Source of the DNA: CADEDH01 sp047974625
GTDB lineage: Bacteria > Actinomycetota > Acidimicrobiia > Acidimicrobiales > SZUA-35
Assembly (NCBI GenBank): GCA_047974625.1
Contig: JBKECK010000051.1
Span: forward strand, 1 to 64,000
Direction of reading: 5' to 3'
Length of the DNA: 64,000 bases
Shown: positions 45,048-56,390 of the stretch, piece by piece
Layout of the letters: the number at the start of each line of letters is the position of its first letter
Numbering within the stretch: position 1 is the first letter of the stretch
Made by a program: the position numbers and the translations under genes
The notes under the pieces: generated by a model
What the model saw: only the letters and a program-made list of their open reading frames with translations
What the model was told of the DNA's origin: nothing
The model's database searches: none

Positions 45048-46682
45048 ATGGCCGAATTCCGCTTTACCGAGATGTTCCCCCTGGGCGAGGACACCACCCC
45101 GTACCGCAAGCTGACCGGTGACGGCGTCGAGACCGTCCAGCTCGGCGACACGACCTTCCTGAGGGTGTCGAACGACGCCCTCAGGACCCTCAGCGCGACG
45201 GCCATCAGGGACATCTCCCATCTGCTCCGTCCCGGCCACCTAGGCCAGCTCCGCAAGATCCTCGACGACCCGGAGGCGTCGGCCAACGACCGGTTCGTGG
45301 CCACCGAACTGCTGAAGAACGCCAACATCGCCGCCGGGTTCGTGCTCCCCGGATGCCAGGACACCGGCACGGTGATCATCAAGGGCAAGAAGGGCCAGTA
45401 CGTCCTCACCGAGGGCAACGACGCCGAGCCCCTCAGCCACGGGGCCTACGACACCTACCAGACGTCCAACCTGCGGTACTCCCAGATGGCGCCGCTCACC
45501 ATGTGGGAGGAGCGCAACACCGGCACCAACCTGCCGGCCGAGGTGAAGATCGAGGCCATCCCCGGGTCGGTCTACAAGTTCATGTTCATGACCAAGGGCG
45601 GCGGATCGGCCAACAAGAGCTACCTGTTCCAGGAGACCAAGGCCCTGCTCAACCCGACCGGTCTGCGGGCCTTCCTCAACGAGAAGCTGCGCCTGCTCGG
45701 TACGTCGGCCTGCCCCCCGTACCACCTGGGCCTGGTCATCGGGGGTACGTCGGCCGAGCTGGCCGTGGAGACGGCCAAGCTGGCCTCCACCCGCTATCTC
45801 GACGCCCTGCCCACCGAGGGCAGCGAGCTCGGTCACGCCGTCCGGGACCTGGAGATGGAGGCCGAAGTACTCGCCCTCACCCAGGAGTTCGGGATCGGGG
45901 CCCAGTTCGGCGGCAAGTACTTCTGCCACGATGTCCGGGTGATCCGGCTTCCCCGCCACGGGGCGTCCCTGCCGGTCGGGGTGGCCGTCAGCTGTTCGGC
46001 CGACCGGCAGGCCCTGGCCAAGATCACAGCCGAGGGCGTGTTCCTCGAACAGCTCGAGACCGACCCCGCCCACTACCTGCCCGAGGTCACCGAGATCGAT
46101 GTGAGTGACGAGGTGATCCCGATCGACCTGAACCAGCCGATGTCGGCCATCCGGGAGACCCTGTCGAAGTACCCGGTGAAGACCCGGCTGTCGCTGACCG
46201 GCACCCTGGTGGTGGGGCGGGACATCGCCCACGCCAAGATCAAGGAGCGGCTGGACGCCGGCGAGCCCATGCCCGAATACCTGAAGGACAGCCCGATCTA
46301 CTACGCCGGGCCGGCCAAGACCCCGGAGGGTTACGCCTCCGGATCGTTCGGTCCCACCACGGCCGGGCGGATGGACTCCTACGTCGACCAGTTCCAGGCC
46401 GCCGGCGGGTCACTGGTCATGCTGGCCAAGGGCAACCGGAGCCAGCAGGTGACCGACGCCTGCCAGCGTCACGGGGGGTTCTACCTGGGTTCGATCGGCG
46501 GCCCAGCGGCCCGGCTGGCTAAGGACTCGATCCGGTCGGTCGAGGTCCTCGAGTACCCAGAGCTGGGCATGGAGGCCATCTGGCGGATCGAGGTGGAGGA
46601 CTTCCCAGCCTTCGTCGTGGTCGACGACAAGGGCAACGACTTCTACGCCGAGACGGCGCGTCCCGTGGACCTCAAGATCTGA
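45048..46682 (+). CDS. Class I fumarate hydratase (iron-sulfur)
   Basis: 544 residues, the length of one-chain class I fumarases. [4Fe-4S] cysteines fall in LPGCQDTGT, LGTSACPPYH and AVSCSADRQ. The C-terminal beta domain shows IPIDLNQPMSAIRETLSKYPVK, TGTLVVGRDIAHAKI and GPTTAGRMDSYVD. It interconverts fumarate and malate and is oxygen-sensitive. The MFS gene follows closely. Confidence 0.95.
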   Translation: MAEFRFTEMFPLGEDTTPYRKLTGDGVETVQLGDTTFLRVSNDALRTLSATAIRDISHLLRPGHLGQLRKILDDPEASANDRFVATELLKNANIAAGFVLPGCQDTGTVIIKGKKGQYVLTEGNDAEPLSHGAYDTYQTSNLRYSQMAPLTMWEERNTGTNLPAEVKIEAIPGSVYKFMFMTKGGGSANKSYLFQETKALLNPTGLRAFLNEKLRLLGTSACPPYHLGLVIGGTSAELAVETAKLASTRYLDALPTEGSELGHAVRDLEMEAEVLALTQEFGIGAQFGGKYFCHDVRVIRLPRHGASLPVGVAVSCSADRQALAKITAEGVFLEQLETDPAHYLPEVTEIDVSDEVIPIDLNQPMSAIRETLSKYPVKTRLSLTGTLVVGRDIAHAKIKERLDAGEPMPEYLKDSPIYYAGPAKTPEGYASGSFGPTTAGRMDSYVDQFQAAGGSLVMLAKGNRSQQVTDACQRHGGFYLGSIGGPAARLAKDSIRSVEVLEYPELGMEAIWRIEVEDFPAFVVVDDKGNDFYAETARPVDLKI

Positions 46683-46735
46683 CCGGGCAGGGCCCGACCG
46701 ACCGGCGCGAACGCGCCCCGGTCGTCATCGTCCTG

Positions 46736-47923
46736 GTGATGGCGTCGGCCTGCGTAGCCCAGGCGTTCGGCCGGTTCACCTGGGGCGTGGTGCTGCCGGG
46801 CGCCCGCGACGACGTGCTGGGCGGGTCGAACACCCTGGCCGGGTTCTTCGGGACACTCAACGTGACCGCCTACCTGTTCGGCACCATGGGCATGGCCTGG
46901 GCGGCAACCCGGGTCAGCCTGGTCGGTCTCATCCGGATCGGCCTGGCCATCTCCACCACGTCGATCGCCCTCGCCGCGTTCGCCCCCGACGGTGCGGTGC
47001 TCGGCCTCGCCCGGTTCGGGATGGGACTGGGCGGCGCCGTCATCTGGATCCCGGCCCCCGCCGTCGCGGCCCGCGCCCTGCCACCCCGCCGAGCCGGTAT
47101 GGCGGTGGGCATGGTCGGCTCCGGCATCGGGCTCGGCATCGTGTTCGCCGGCCAGGTCTCGGCCTGGCTCGACCGGAGCCACCGGGCCGCCCACCCCAGG
47201 TCGGCGGGGGCACCGACCGACCAGTGGCAGACGACCTACCGGATCGAGCTGGTGGTGGCCCTGGCCGTACTGGTCGCCGCCTTCGCCCTGCTCCGCTCCC
47301 GGGGCGACCGTCCCGCCGCCGGCGGCGGCGGATTCGGCGGGGTGCGGGCCTTGCGGAGCGTCCACGGATGGATCCCCCTGACCGTGGCCTACGCGGCCTA
47401 CGGGTTCGCCTACATCCTGGTGGTGGGGTTCCTGGTGGCCCGGTTGGAGGATGACGCCGGCTTCTCCACCGGCGCGGCCACCGGGATGTTCTCGCTCCTC
47501 GGCCTGGCCACCGTGTTCGGCGGCCCCACCCTGGGCCCTCTGTCGGACCGGATCGGCCGGCGACGCACCCTCACCGGCGGGTTCGTCCTGTTCGCGGCGT
47601 GCGCCCTACTCGCCCTCACCGGGACCCAGCCGTGGGTGGCCGTCGCCGCCGTCGGGGTCGGCCTCATGTTCTCGGCCCTGCCCTCATTGCTGATCGCCCA
47701 CATCGTCGACAACACCGACACCGACACCTACGGCCCGGCGTTCAGCGCGGCCACCCTTGCCTTCGGGGTCATGCAGATGGTCTCGCCCCAGGTCGGTGGG
47801 GTCATCGCCGACACCACCGGGTCATTCACCCCGGTGTTCATGCTCTCCGCCGCGGTTTCGCTGGTGGCGGCGGCCGCGGCCAGCCGGCTTCCCACGGGGG
47901 CTCCCGCCGACCCCCACCCGTGA
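46736..47923 (+). CDS. MFS transporter
   Basis: About 395 residues with 12 predicted helices, the loop-2/3 motif region VTAYLFGTMGMAWAATRV, and GPLSDRIGRRRTLTGGFVL in the second half. It resembles YbfB/oxalate-type permeases of the major facilitator superfamily. The annotated GTG cuts into the first helix (VVIVLVMASACVAQAF), so the true start is probably upstream, near the fumarase stop, perhaps at a rare start codon. Substrate unknown. Confidence 0.85.
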   Translation: MMASACVAQAFGRFTWGVVLPGARDDVLGGSNTLAGFFGTLNVTAYLFGTMGMAWAATRVSLVGLIRIGLAISTTSIALAAFAPDGAVLGLARFGMGLGGAVIWIPAPAVAARALPPRRAGMAVGMVGSGIGLGIVFAGQVSAWLDRSHRAAHPRSAGAPTDQWQTTYRIELVVALAVLVAAFALLRSRGDRPAAGGGGFGGVRALRSVHGWIPLTVAYAAYGFAYILVVGFLVARLEDDAGFSTGAATGMFSLLGLATVFGGPTLGPLSDRIGRRRTLTGGFVLFAACALLALTGTQPWVAVAAVGVGLMFSALPSLLIAHIVDNTDTDTYGPAFSAATLAFGVMQMVSPQVGGVIADTTGSFTPVFMLSAAVSLVAAAAASRLPTGAPADPHP

Positions 47924-47985
47924 CCCGATCCGGCTACGTTGGCCGTCGTCCACGACGGGGTTGGGGCCTGCCATTCAGGAGAACC

Positions 47986-49803
47986 ATGCGATTACCGCGC
48001 CCTGTCGCGCTGGCCACCGCCGCCCTGGCGGCCACGGCCGCCATCACCGCGGGGGTCACCCCGGCCGGGGCGGAGCCAGTCGCCCCGCCCAGCCTCGACG
48101 GTGACACCACCATCGAGGTGGAGGACTTCACCAGTTCCACCGACTCCACCCCGGGCAACACCCCCGGCGCCTACCGGAACGACACCGATACCGACATCGG
48201 GGCCGGCGCCAACGGCCACCATGTCGGCTGGACCGCGCCGGGTGAGACCCTCGCCTACGACCTCACCGTCGTCCGCCCCGGCTCGTACCGGGGGGTCGTC
48301 TCGGTCCAGACGTCCCGAGGTCAGGACCTGACCATCGCCCTCCTGGTGGACGGGGTGACGGTTCCCGTGACCGTTCCCGGTTCGGAGACCTCGGAGTGGG
48401 TCGAGGTGCCCTTCACCCTGCCCGACCTCACGGCCGGGCCCCACGCCCTCACCCTGAGGTTCAACGCCGGGGGCATCAAGGCCGACCGCCTCGACCTGGC
48501 CTGGTCGCCGGCGCGTCATCCCGTGGCCGCCGACGGGACGACCCGGATCGAGGCCGAGGACTTCGCCTCCGGGGTCGACACCACCCCGGGGAACACCCCC
48601 GGCGCCTACCGCAACGACGGTGACGTGGACGTGGCCGTCGGGGCCACCGGCCACCATGTCGGCTGGACCGCGGCCGGTGAGTCCGTGACCTACGAGCTCC
48701 AGGTGGTCGAAGGCGGCAGCTACCAGGCCTCCCTGTCGGTCCAGACCTCCACCGGGCGCGACCGGGCCATGGCTGTGCTGGTGGACGGGGTCGAAGCGGG
48801 GACGGTCACCGTTCCCGGGGCGACCACCAGCGGGTGGAATTCGGTCTCCCTCCCCCTCGACCTCTCAGCCGGCGACCACGCCCTGACCGTCCGCTTCGAC
48901 GCCGGCGGGGTGAAGCTCGACTACCTCGGGCTGGCCCCGGCGGTCCCCTTCACCCCCGCCTACCCGGGCCAGCCCGAACCGGGCGACGTCGTCTGGGGGG
49001 CCAACTATCCGGCCCGGGACGACACTCTGGAGGACCGCTACGAGGACGACGCCGGCCAGGCCCTGGAGCTCAACCGGAATTTCTTCCAGTGGAGCCAGAT
49101 GAACGGCAAGCTCCTGAACCAGGTCGACGCCGATATCGCGGCAGGTCGTATCCCCTGGGTGTCGGTCAAGGGCAATCCCGGCGGCGCGGTCGACTGGACC
49201 GGTATCGGCGACGGCACCTACGACGACGATCTCGACACCATGCTGCTGGCCCTCGACGCCCGCGACTCGCCGGTGATCCTGACCATCCACCACGAACCCG
49301 AGGGGGGCGGGGGCATCAACGCTCCCGACGACCCGGCCGGACCGGCCGCCCACGTGCGCATGAACGCCCACGTCCGGGCCCGCATGGACGCCCTGGGGGT
49401 CGACAACGTGGCCCTGGCCCCGATCCTGATGGCCTACACCTGGAGCGACTCCTCGAACCGCGATCCCGACGAGTGGTGGGACGACGGCATCTACGACTTC
49501 CTCGGCGTCGATATCTACGTGACCGGCTCCACCGGGGGCCTGGCCGGCAGTCCCCTGATCAGCGAGATCCGGCTGTGGGCGGCCGGGAACGGGGTCGACA
49601 TCGGAATCGGCGAATGGGGGATGCACAGCGGAGCCGAGCACATCCGGCCGTGGTACGAGTACGCGGTGAACTCGGCCTACGACGGCCAGGGTGCCCGCAT
49701 CGTCATCCAGACCGTGTTCGACAATCCCGTCGGCGAAAATGGTCCGTGGACCCTCGACCAGGCCCAACTGGCCGAGTTCGTCGAGATCCTGAACGAACAG
49801 TAG
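47986..49803 (+). CDS. Secreted glycoside hydrolase with two CBM6/35-like domains
   Basis: 605 residues. Signal peptide MRLPRPVALATAALAATAA, with a cleavage site near PAGA. Two carbohydrate-binding modules follow (about 37-170 and 178-310), each starting with an IE-x-ED-F motif and sharing TPGNTPGAYRND, GHHVGWTA and a C-terminal LTxRFxAGGxK. The catalytic part (about 320-605) is a TIM barrel recalling GH26/GH-A: VSVKGNPGGAVDW, PVILTIHHEPEGGGG with the likely acid Glu, and VDIGIGEWGMHSG with the likely nucleophile. Beta-mannan or a similar glycan is a guess. The ribosome site is AGGAGA. Confidence 0.85.
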   Translation: MRLPRPVALATAALAATAAITAGVTPAGAEPVAPPSLDGDTTIEVEDFTSSTDSTPGNTPGAYRNDTDTDIGAGANGHHVGWTAPGETLAYDLTVVRPGSYRGVVSVQTSRGQDLTIALLVDGVTVPVTVPGSETSEWVEVPFTLPDLTAGPHALTLRFNAGGIKADRLDLAWSPARHPVAADGTTRIEAEDFASGVDTTPGNTPGAYRNDGDVDVAVGATGHHVGWTAAGESVTYELQVVEGGSYQASLSVQTSTGRDRAMAVLVDGVEAGTVTVPGATTSGWNSVSLPLDLSAGDHALTVRFDAGGVKLDYLGLAPAVPFTPAYPGQPEPGDVVWGANYPARDDTLEDRYEDDAGQALELNRNFFQWSQMNGKLLNQVDADIAAGRIPWVSVKGNPGGAVDWTGIGDGTYDDDLDTMLLALDARDSPVILTIHHEPEGGGGINAPDDPAGPAAHVRMNAHVRARMDALGVDNVALAPILMAYTWSDSSNRDPDEWWDDGIYDFLGVDIYVTGSTGGLAGSPLISEIRLWAAGNGVDIGIGEWGMHSGAEHIRPWYEYAVNSAYDGQGARIVIQTVFDNPVGENGPWTLDQAQLAEFVEILNEQ

Positions 49804-49836
49804 TCCCCGGCCGGTGACGTCCCGTCCGGACCCGGG

Positions 49837-51300
49837 TCAGGGGGAACCCGAGTCGGGGCGGGCGGCGGCGTCGAGCACCCCGGCAACGACGCGGGTCAGT
49901 TTCTCGGCGTAGGCCAGGTCGATGAACTCGTTCGGGCCGTGGGCGTTCGAGCCCGGCCCCAGCACCCCGGTGATCAGGAACTGGGCGTCGGGGAACCGGT
50001 CGGCCAGCATGCCCATGAACGGGATCGAGCCCCCCTCGCCCATCATGTGAACCGGTTCACCGAACACCTCGGTGGCCGCGGCGTCGAGGGAGGCCCGGAG
50101 CCAGGGGGCCAGGGCCGGGGAGTCCCACCCGTCGGCCGAGAACACGTCGGTGAACCTGACCCGGGCCCCGTAGGGCGGGTCGGCCTCCAGCAACCGAGCC
50201 AGTTCGGCCACCGCGGCGACGGTGTCACCGGTGGGCGGCACCCGCAACGACAGGCGCAGGGTGGTCGAGGGTCGCAGCACGTTGCCGGCGGTGGCCGCGG
50301 GCGGGAGACCATCGGCTCCGACCACCGACAGGGCGGCCCGCCAGGTGACGGCCAGTTCGGCCTCGACCGGATCGTCGGTGGTGGGGCGGGCCCCGGGCAC
50401 CAGGGGAACCCCGTCGCCCGGTCGGTGGCCGAGGGCGGCCGCCATCGCCGTCACCTCCTCGAGCCGGTGGGGCGGGATGGGCACGTCGACACTGGTCAGC
50501 CGGACGTGACCGGTGGCGACGTCCTCGATCCGGTCCAGCAGGCCGCGGGCGATCCGGAACGTGGAGGGCACCAGGCCCGACACGGCCCCGGAGTGGAGTC
50601 CCTCCTCGACGATGTCGACCTCGAGGGATCCGCCGCACACCCCCCGCAGGGAGGTGGTGAGCCACATCCGTTCGTAGTCGCCACATCCGGAGTCGAGGCA
50701 CACCACCAGCTCGACCCGGCCGAGCCGGTCGGCCAGGGCCTCGATGTGGGCCGGGAGGTCAGGGCTGCCGGAGTCCTCGGACGCCTCGATCAACACCAGG
50801 AGCCGGGGGTGTGAACCGCCGGACCGCTGCACCGCCTCGATGGCGGTGCAGGACGCGAACGCGGCGTAGCCGTCGTCGGCACCGCCCCGCCCGTAGAGCC
50901 GGCCGTCCTCGATCACCGGGGTCCACGGGCCGAGCCCGTCCCGCCAGCCCGTCATCTCGGGCTGCTTGTCGAGGTGGCCGTACAGCAGCACCGTCGGTGC
51001 CTCGATGGCCCCGTCCGGACCGATGGCCCCGTCCGGACCGAACGGGGCCACCTCGGCCACGATCAGGGGGGTTCGGCCCTCCAGCTCCTGCACCCCGACC
51101 GTCATCCCCTCGATGGGGCGGCCGACCATCCACGACCGCACCTGTTCCACCGCCCGGCCCAGATGACCGGACTCCTGCCAGTCGGCGTCGAAGGCAGGGG
51201 ACAGGGCGGGAATGGTGATGTACCGGCGCAGTTGGTCGACGATGTCGTCCCGCCAACGGCGGGCGACCAGGTCGGCGGAGGCAGAGGTGTCGAGGCTCAT
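49837..51300 (-). CDS. M20 family metallopeptidase
   Basis: 487 residues. Di-zinc motifs: LLYGHLDKQPE, YGRGGADDGYAA, EASEDSGSPDL, VCLDSGCGDYE, and a late His in NAHGPNEFIDL. The lid domain carries EEGLHSGAVSG. It fits the carnosinase/CPG2 dipeptidase group. The ATG at 51298-51300 is chosen over a GTG 12 bases upstream. Confidence 0.92.
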   Translation of the reverse strand: MSLDTSASADLVARRWRDDIVDQLRRYITIPALSPAFDADWQESGHLGRAVEQVRSWMVGRPIEGMTVGVQELEGRTPLIVAEVAPFGPDGAIGPDGAIEAPTVLLYGHLDKQPEMTGWRDGLGPWTPVIEDGRLYGRGGADDGYAAFASCTAIEAVQRSGGSHPRLLVLIEASEDSGSPDLPAHIEALADRLGRVELVVCLDSGCGDYERMWLTTSLRGVCGGSLEVDIVEEGLHSGAVSGLVPSTFRIARGLLDRIEDVATGHVRLTSVDVPIPPHRLEEVTAMAAALGHRPGDGVPLVPGARPTTDDPVEAELAVTWRAALSVVGADGLPPAATAGNVLRPSTTLRLSLRVPPTGDTVAAVAELARLLEADPPYGARVRFTDVFSADGWDSPALAPWLRASLDAAATEVFGEPVHMMGEGGSIPFMGMLADRFPDAQFLITGVLGPGSNAHGPNEFIDLAYAEKLTRVVAGVLDAAARPDSGSP

Positions 51301-51369
51301 GGAGCCAGTCAACCGTGAGCGGCCGGGTTCGGGCGGGTCCGGCCCCGCGTTCGGGGCCGGACCCGCCCC

Positions 51370-52905
<1,536 letters not shown>

Positions 52906-53293
52906 TGCCCGCTCCTTCGCGTTGCGACCGACGTCACCGGCAACATAGCCCACCGCACCCCCACCACCCAGATCTGGGGTCCCGTCGATTACCGCGGCAG
53001 ACGGTGGTCGTCGCTTCTCCATCCAGATTCACTCAGCCGCCATGAACTGTTACGGTGTCCACCGAGACCACGCCAGGTTCCCTGTCGTGCCAGGTCGGAA
53101 CACAGTCCGGCACCGGGGGGCCTGAAGAGCAAGTCTCAGGCAAGCAGCATCACGATCACGGGGCGACATGATCAAACAGGCTCAACGCCGACGAGCGCGG
53201 ACGTACGCGGGTGGGCATCCGTCCTCCGTTAGCGTCGGCTCGGTTTGGGTAACCGCGCCCTGGTCATCACAGACCTGAGACCAAGGCGGAACC

Positions 53294-54625
53294 ATGACGA
53301 CCGATCAACCGACCCCACGCTGGTTCCGACCGGCCTGGCTCGAGGAGTTGTCGACCCCACGGCTCCTGGGCGCGCAACCGGCGTTCACCACCCGGCGGGT
53401 CCCCCTCCAGGACGGCCGCCACGACTGGACTGGCAGCACCCTGCTGTCGGGCAGCGTCCGTCCCCGCCCCGGTGACCTGGTCCTGGCCGAACTCACCCGG
53501 GCGGGCCATCACCGCAAACTGGAGCTCCCCACCGGCCGCCGGTCACCGATGGTGGAGGGCGGCGAAATCATCGTGGCCTACGGCGACCGCTACGCCCCCG
53601 ACCAGTTCGAAGGTGAGGTCCCCGCCGACCTGGGGCCGACCAACCTCGTGGCCTCCGGAGGGGTGGCCGCCGATGTGGTGTCCCGTCACGGCGGCACTCG
53701 CAGGCCGACCGAGATCACCCCGATCGGTCTGCTGGCCGATGCATCCGGTGTCCCGTTGAACCTGAGGGACTTCGCTCTCCCGCCGCTGGTGTCCACCCCG
53801 GGCCGGCCTCCGGTGATCACCGTGTTCGGGACCTCGATGAACGCTGGCAAGACCACGGCCGTGGCCTCCCTGGTCAGTGGGCTGGTGGCGGCGGGCGAAC
53901 GGGCCGGGGGCACCAAGGTGACCGGCACCGGCTCCGGCAACGACTTCTGGTCCATGGTCGACGCCGGCGCCCACCGCGTCCTCGATTTCACCGACGCCGG
54001 CCTGGCGTCCACCTACAAGGTCCCGATCCCGATCCTCGAGAAGGTGGTCGGCCATCTGGTCGACCACCTCGCCGCCGCAGACTGCACCGTCGTCGTCATG
54101 GAGGTCGCCGACGGCATCTACCAGCTCGAGACCGCCCAGCTCCTCCGCAGCCCGGCCTTCCTCGACTCCGTGGACGGCATCATCTTCGCCGCCGGAGACG
54201 CCGCCGGCGCGGTGGCCGGGGTGGCCGAGATCCAGGCGCTCGGCCTAGACGTGCTCGCCGTGACCGGCGCCTTCACCCGCTCACCGCTGGCCATCCGCGA
54301 GGTGGAGGCCCACTGTCCCGTCCCAGTGCTGACCCGGCCAGAGCTCGTGTCGGCCGAGGTCGCCCGCCAACTCGTGTCCCACTGTCGACGACCCCGCCGT
54401 ATCGACCTGGTCGATGACCACCGGCCCCCGTCGCAGCCCGTCCCCGGCCCGATGGACCCCAGCGGACCGCCGGAACCGGTCATCGGGCGTCCGAACGACG
54501 ACCGGGTCACCGAGGTGCATCCCGCCATCGGAGGGCCGCGACCGGCCACCGCGGCCACCTGGACCGGGGGAACCGCGAACGGGACCGTGGCCCGCGACGC
54601 GCGCCGGATCAACCCGTCGTGGTGA
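53294..54625 (+). CDS. P-loop NTPase of DUF1611/DgcN-like type
   Basis: 443 residues. The P-loop VFGTSMNAGKTTAVASLVSGL lies near residue 180, followed by GGTKVTGTGSGNDFWSMVDAGA, VVVMEVADGIYQLET and DSVDGIIFAAGDAAGAVAGV. This suits a MobB/CobQ-like GTP/ATPase such as DUF1611. The final 70 residues are Pro/Gly-rich. It is 4 bp from the ABC gene, and the three genes 53294-57499 form one operon. Confidence 0.75.
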   Translation: MTTDQPTPRWFRPAWLEELSTPRLLGAQPAFTTRRVPLQDGRHDWTGSTLLSGSVRPRPGDLVLAELTRAGHHRKLELPTGRRSPMVEGGEIIVAYGDRYAPDQFEGEVPADLGPTNLVASGGVAADVVSRHGGTRRPTEITPIGLLADASGVPLNLRDFALPPLVSTPGRPPVITVFGTSMNAGKTTAVASLVSGLVAAGERAGGTKVTGTGSGNDFWSMVDAGAHRVLDFTDAGLASTYKVPIPILEKVVGHLVDHLAAADCTVVVMEVADGIYQLETAQLLRSPAFLDSVDGIIFAAGDAAGAVAGVAEIQALGLDVLAVTGAFTRSPLAIREVEAHCPVPVLTRPELVSAEVARQLVSHCRRPRRIDLVDDHRPPSQPVPGPMDPSGPPEPVIGRPNDDRVTEVHPAIGGPRPATAATWTGGTANGTVARDARRINPSW

Positions 54626-54629
54626 TCCG

Positions 54630-56390
54630 ATGAGTAGCACCGACGCCCACCTCCCGGTCCCGGCCCCTTCCCCGCCGGCGCCACCTCCCGTCGACCCCGA
54701 CCCGATCGGCCGGCTCGAACGCACCCTCCGCCCCTCTCGAGCCGACCTGGCCAAACTGTTGCTCCTCGGGCTGTTCCGAGGGGGTACCGCGGTGGCCAAC
54801 ATCCTCCTGGTCCGGCGGATCGTGGACGCGTTCGTGGCCGGGAGTCCCCTGTCCCGGGTCGTCCCTGTGATCGCCTGGTTCGGGTTGGTGGCGGTGATCC
54901 AGGCCATCTCCCGGGGCCTCGAGTACTCGGTAACCGAGAAGATCGGCTACCGGGTGGTGGCCCGGCTCCGGATGGTGCTCCACGACCACCTTCTCCGCCT
55001 CCCCGCCCGCCGGGTCCAGCGCTCGTCCCAGGGCGCCATCCTCCTGCGGTTCACCGGCGACCTGTCGACCTACCGCACCTGGATCAGCCGGGGCCTGGGC
55101 CGGGGCGTGGTCGCCCTGTTCACCCTGACGGTGGCCCTCGCCGTGGTGGCCTGGTTCAACCTCCTGATGGCCGCCACCATCATCGGCGTCGGCCTGACGG
55201 GCGCGGCCGCCGCCATCCTCGCCGGCTACCAGGTGCACCGCACCACCCGGGCCGTCCGCTGGCGGCGGTCCCTGCTGGCCTCCAACGTGGCTGAGCAGAT
55301 CCGGTCCCTGGATGTGGTGCAGGCGTTCGGACGGGCCCGCGGCGAGGCGTCCCGTCTGGACCATCAGAACACCGACCTCCTGGGTGCCCTGAGCCGGGCC
55401 GCCAACGCCCGGGGAGCGCTGCGGGTCATCTCCAGCGCCACCGCCTACCTGGCCCTGGCCGCCGTGCTCCTGGTCGGCGCGGTGGAGCTCGACCGGCAAC
55501 GGATCACCGTGGGTGACGTCGTGGCCGCCCTCACCGCCGTCCGCCTCATGACCGGCCCGGCCCAGACCCTCGGCCGGGCCTACGAGTACCGGCAGGCGGC
55601 CCAGGTGTCGAAGAAGAAGCTGGGCGACTACATGGCCCGGACCGAACGGCGGAGTAACGACGACCTCCTCCCGCCGCTCCGGCCCCGCCGGGGCGGGATC
55701 GAGCTGACCGACGTCCGGGTGCCCGGCGCCCTGGACGGCATCACTCTCACCCTCGCTCCCGAACGACAGACGGCGGTCATGGGGCCCAACGGGGCTGGCA
55801 AGTCGGCCCTGCTGTCGGTCCTGTGGGGCAACATCGCCCCCGAGCACGGGCGGGTCCGTATCGACGGTCAGGATCTGGCCGAGGTGAACCTCCGCTCGAT
55901 CGTCCGCAACATCGGGCTGGTCAGCACCGACCTGCCCCTGATGCGGGGCACCGTGCGCCGTAACATCGGCTACCGCTACGGGAAGGCCGACGACGAGCAC
56001 CTCGTCCACGCCATCGTGGCCACCAGTCTCGGCCCGGTCCTGGCCGACCTCGACGGCGGCCTCGACTTCTGGGTGGTGGAAGGGGGCACCAACCTCCCTG
56101 AGGGTTACCGGTTCCGGATCGCCCTGGCCCGGGCCCTGGTGGGCAACCCCCGCGTCCTCCTGCTCGACTACCCCACCCAGGCCCTCGACCCCGAGAGCCG
56201 GACCGTGTTCCACGAGTTCCTCCACCACTACCGGGGTACCGTCGTCCTGGTCACCCAGGATCCCCAGGAGGCCATGCTGGCCGACCGGGTCATCACCCTG
56301 GATCGGGGTCGGGTCACCGGTGACACGGCCGCCGGCCCACCCTCGCCGTCGATGGGCCGGCCCACCCGGATCGGGCAGCCGGCATGGTGA
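54630..56390 (+). CDS. ABC exporter-like half transporter with degenerate ATPase
   Basis: 586 residues: a six-helix type IV exporter domain (about 40-330) plus nucleotide-binding domain. Walker A is intact (MGPNGAGKSAL). Other motifs are damaged: Q-loop position reads LVSTDLP, the signature LPEGYRFRIALARAL replaces LSGGQ, Walker B reads VLLLDYPTQALD (Tyr for the catalytic Glu), and the switch His is Gln in VLVTQDPQEAM. It can perhaps bind nucleotide but efficient hydrolysis is doubtful. A partner ABC subunit is not adjacent. It overlaps the CapA gene by 7 bp. Confidence 0.88.
   Translation: MSSTDAHLPVPAPSPPAPPPVDPDPIGRLERTLRPSRADLAKLLLLGLFRGGTAVANILLVRRIVDAFVAGSPLSRVVPVIAWFGLVAVIQAISRGLEYSVTEKIGYRVVARLRMVLHDHLLRLPARRVQRSSQGAILLRFTGDLSTYRTWISRGLGRGVVALFTLTVALAVVAWFNLLMAATIIGVGLTGAAAAILAGYQVHRTTRAVRWRRSLLASNVAEQIRSLDVVQAFGRARGEASRLDHQNTDLLGALSRAANARGALRVISSATAYLALAAVLLVGAVELDRQRITVGDVVAALTAVRLMTGPAQTLGRAYEYRQAAQVSKKKLGDYMARTERRSNDDLLPPLRPRRGGIELTDVRVPGALDGITLTLAPERQTAVMGPNGAGKSALLSVLWGNIAPEHGRVRIDGQDLAEVNLRSIVRNIGLVSTDLPLMRGTVRRNIGYRYGKADDEHLVHAIVATSLGPVLADLDGGLDFWVVEGGTNLPEGYRFRIALARALVGNPRVLLLDYPTQALDPESRTVFHEFLHHYRGTVVLVTQDPQEAMLADRVITLDRGRVTGDTAAGPPSPSMGRPTRIGQPAW

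Noticed and set aside
42663..45239. An 858-codon open frame antisense to the helicase
   Set aside because: Antisense shadow of a GC-rich gene; Gly/Arg/Pro-rich with no motifs, while the plus strand holds all helicase motifs.
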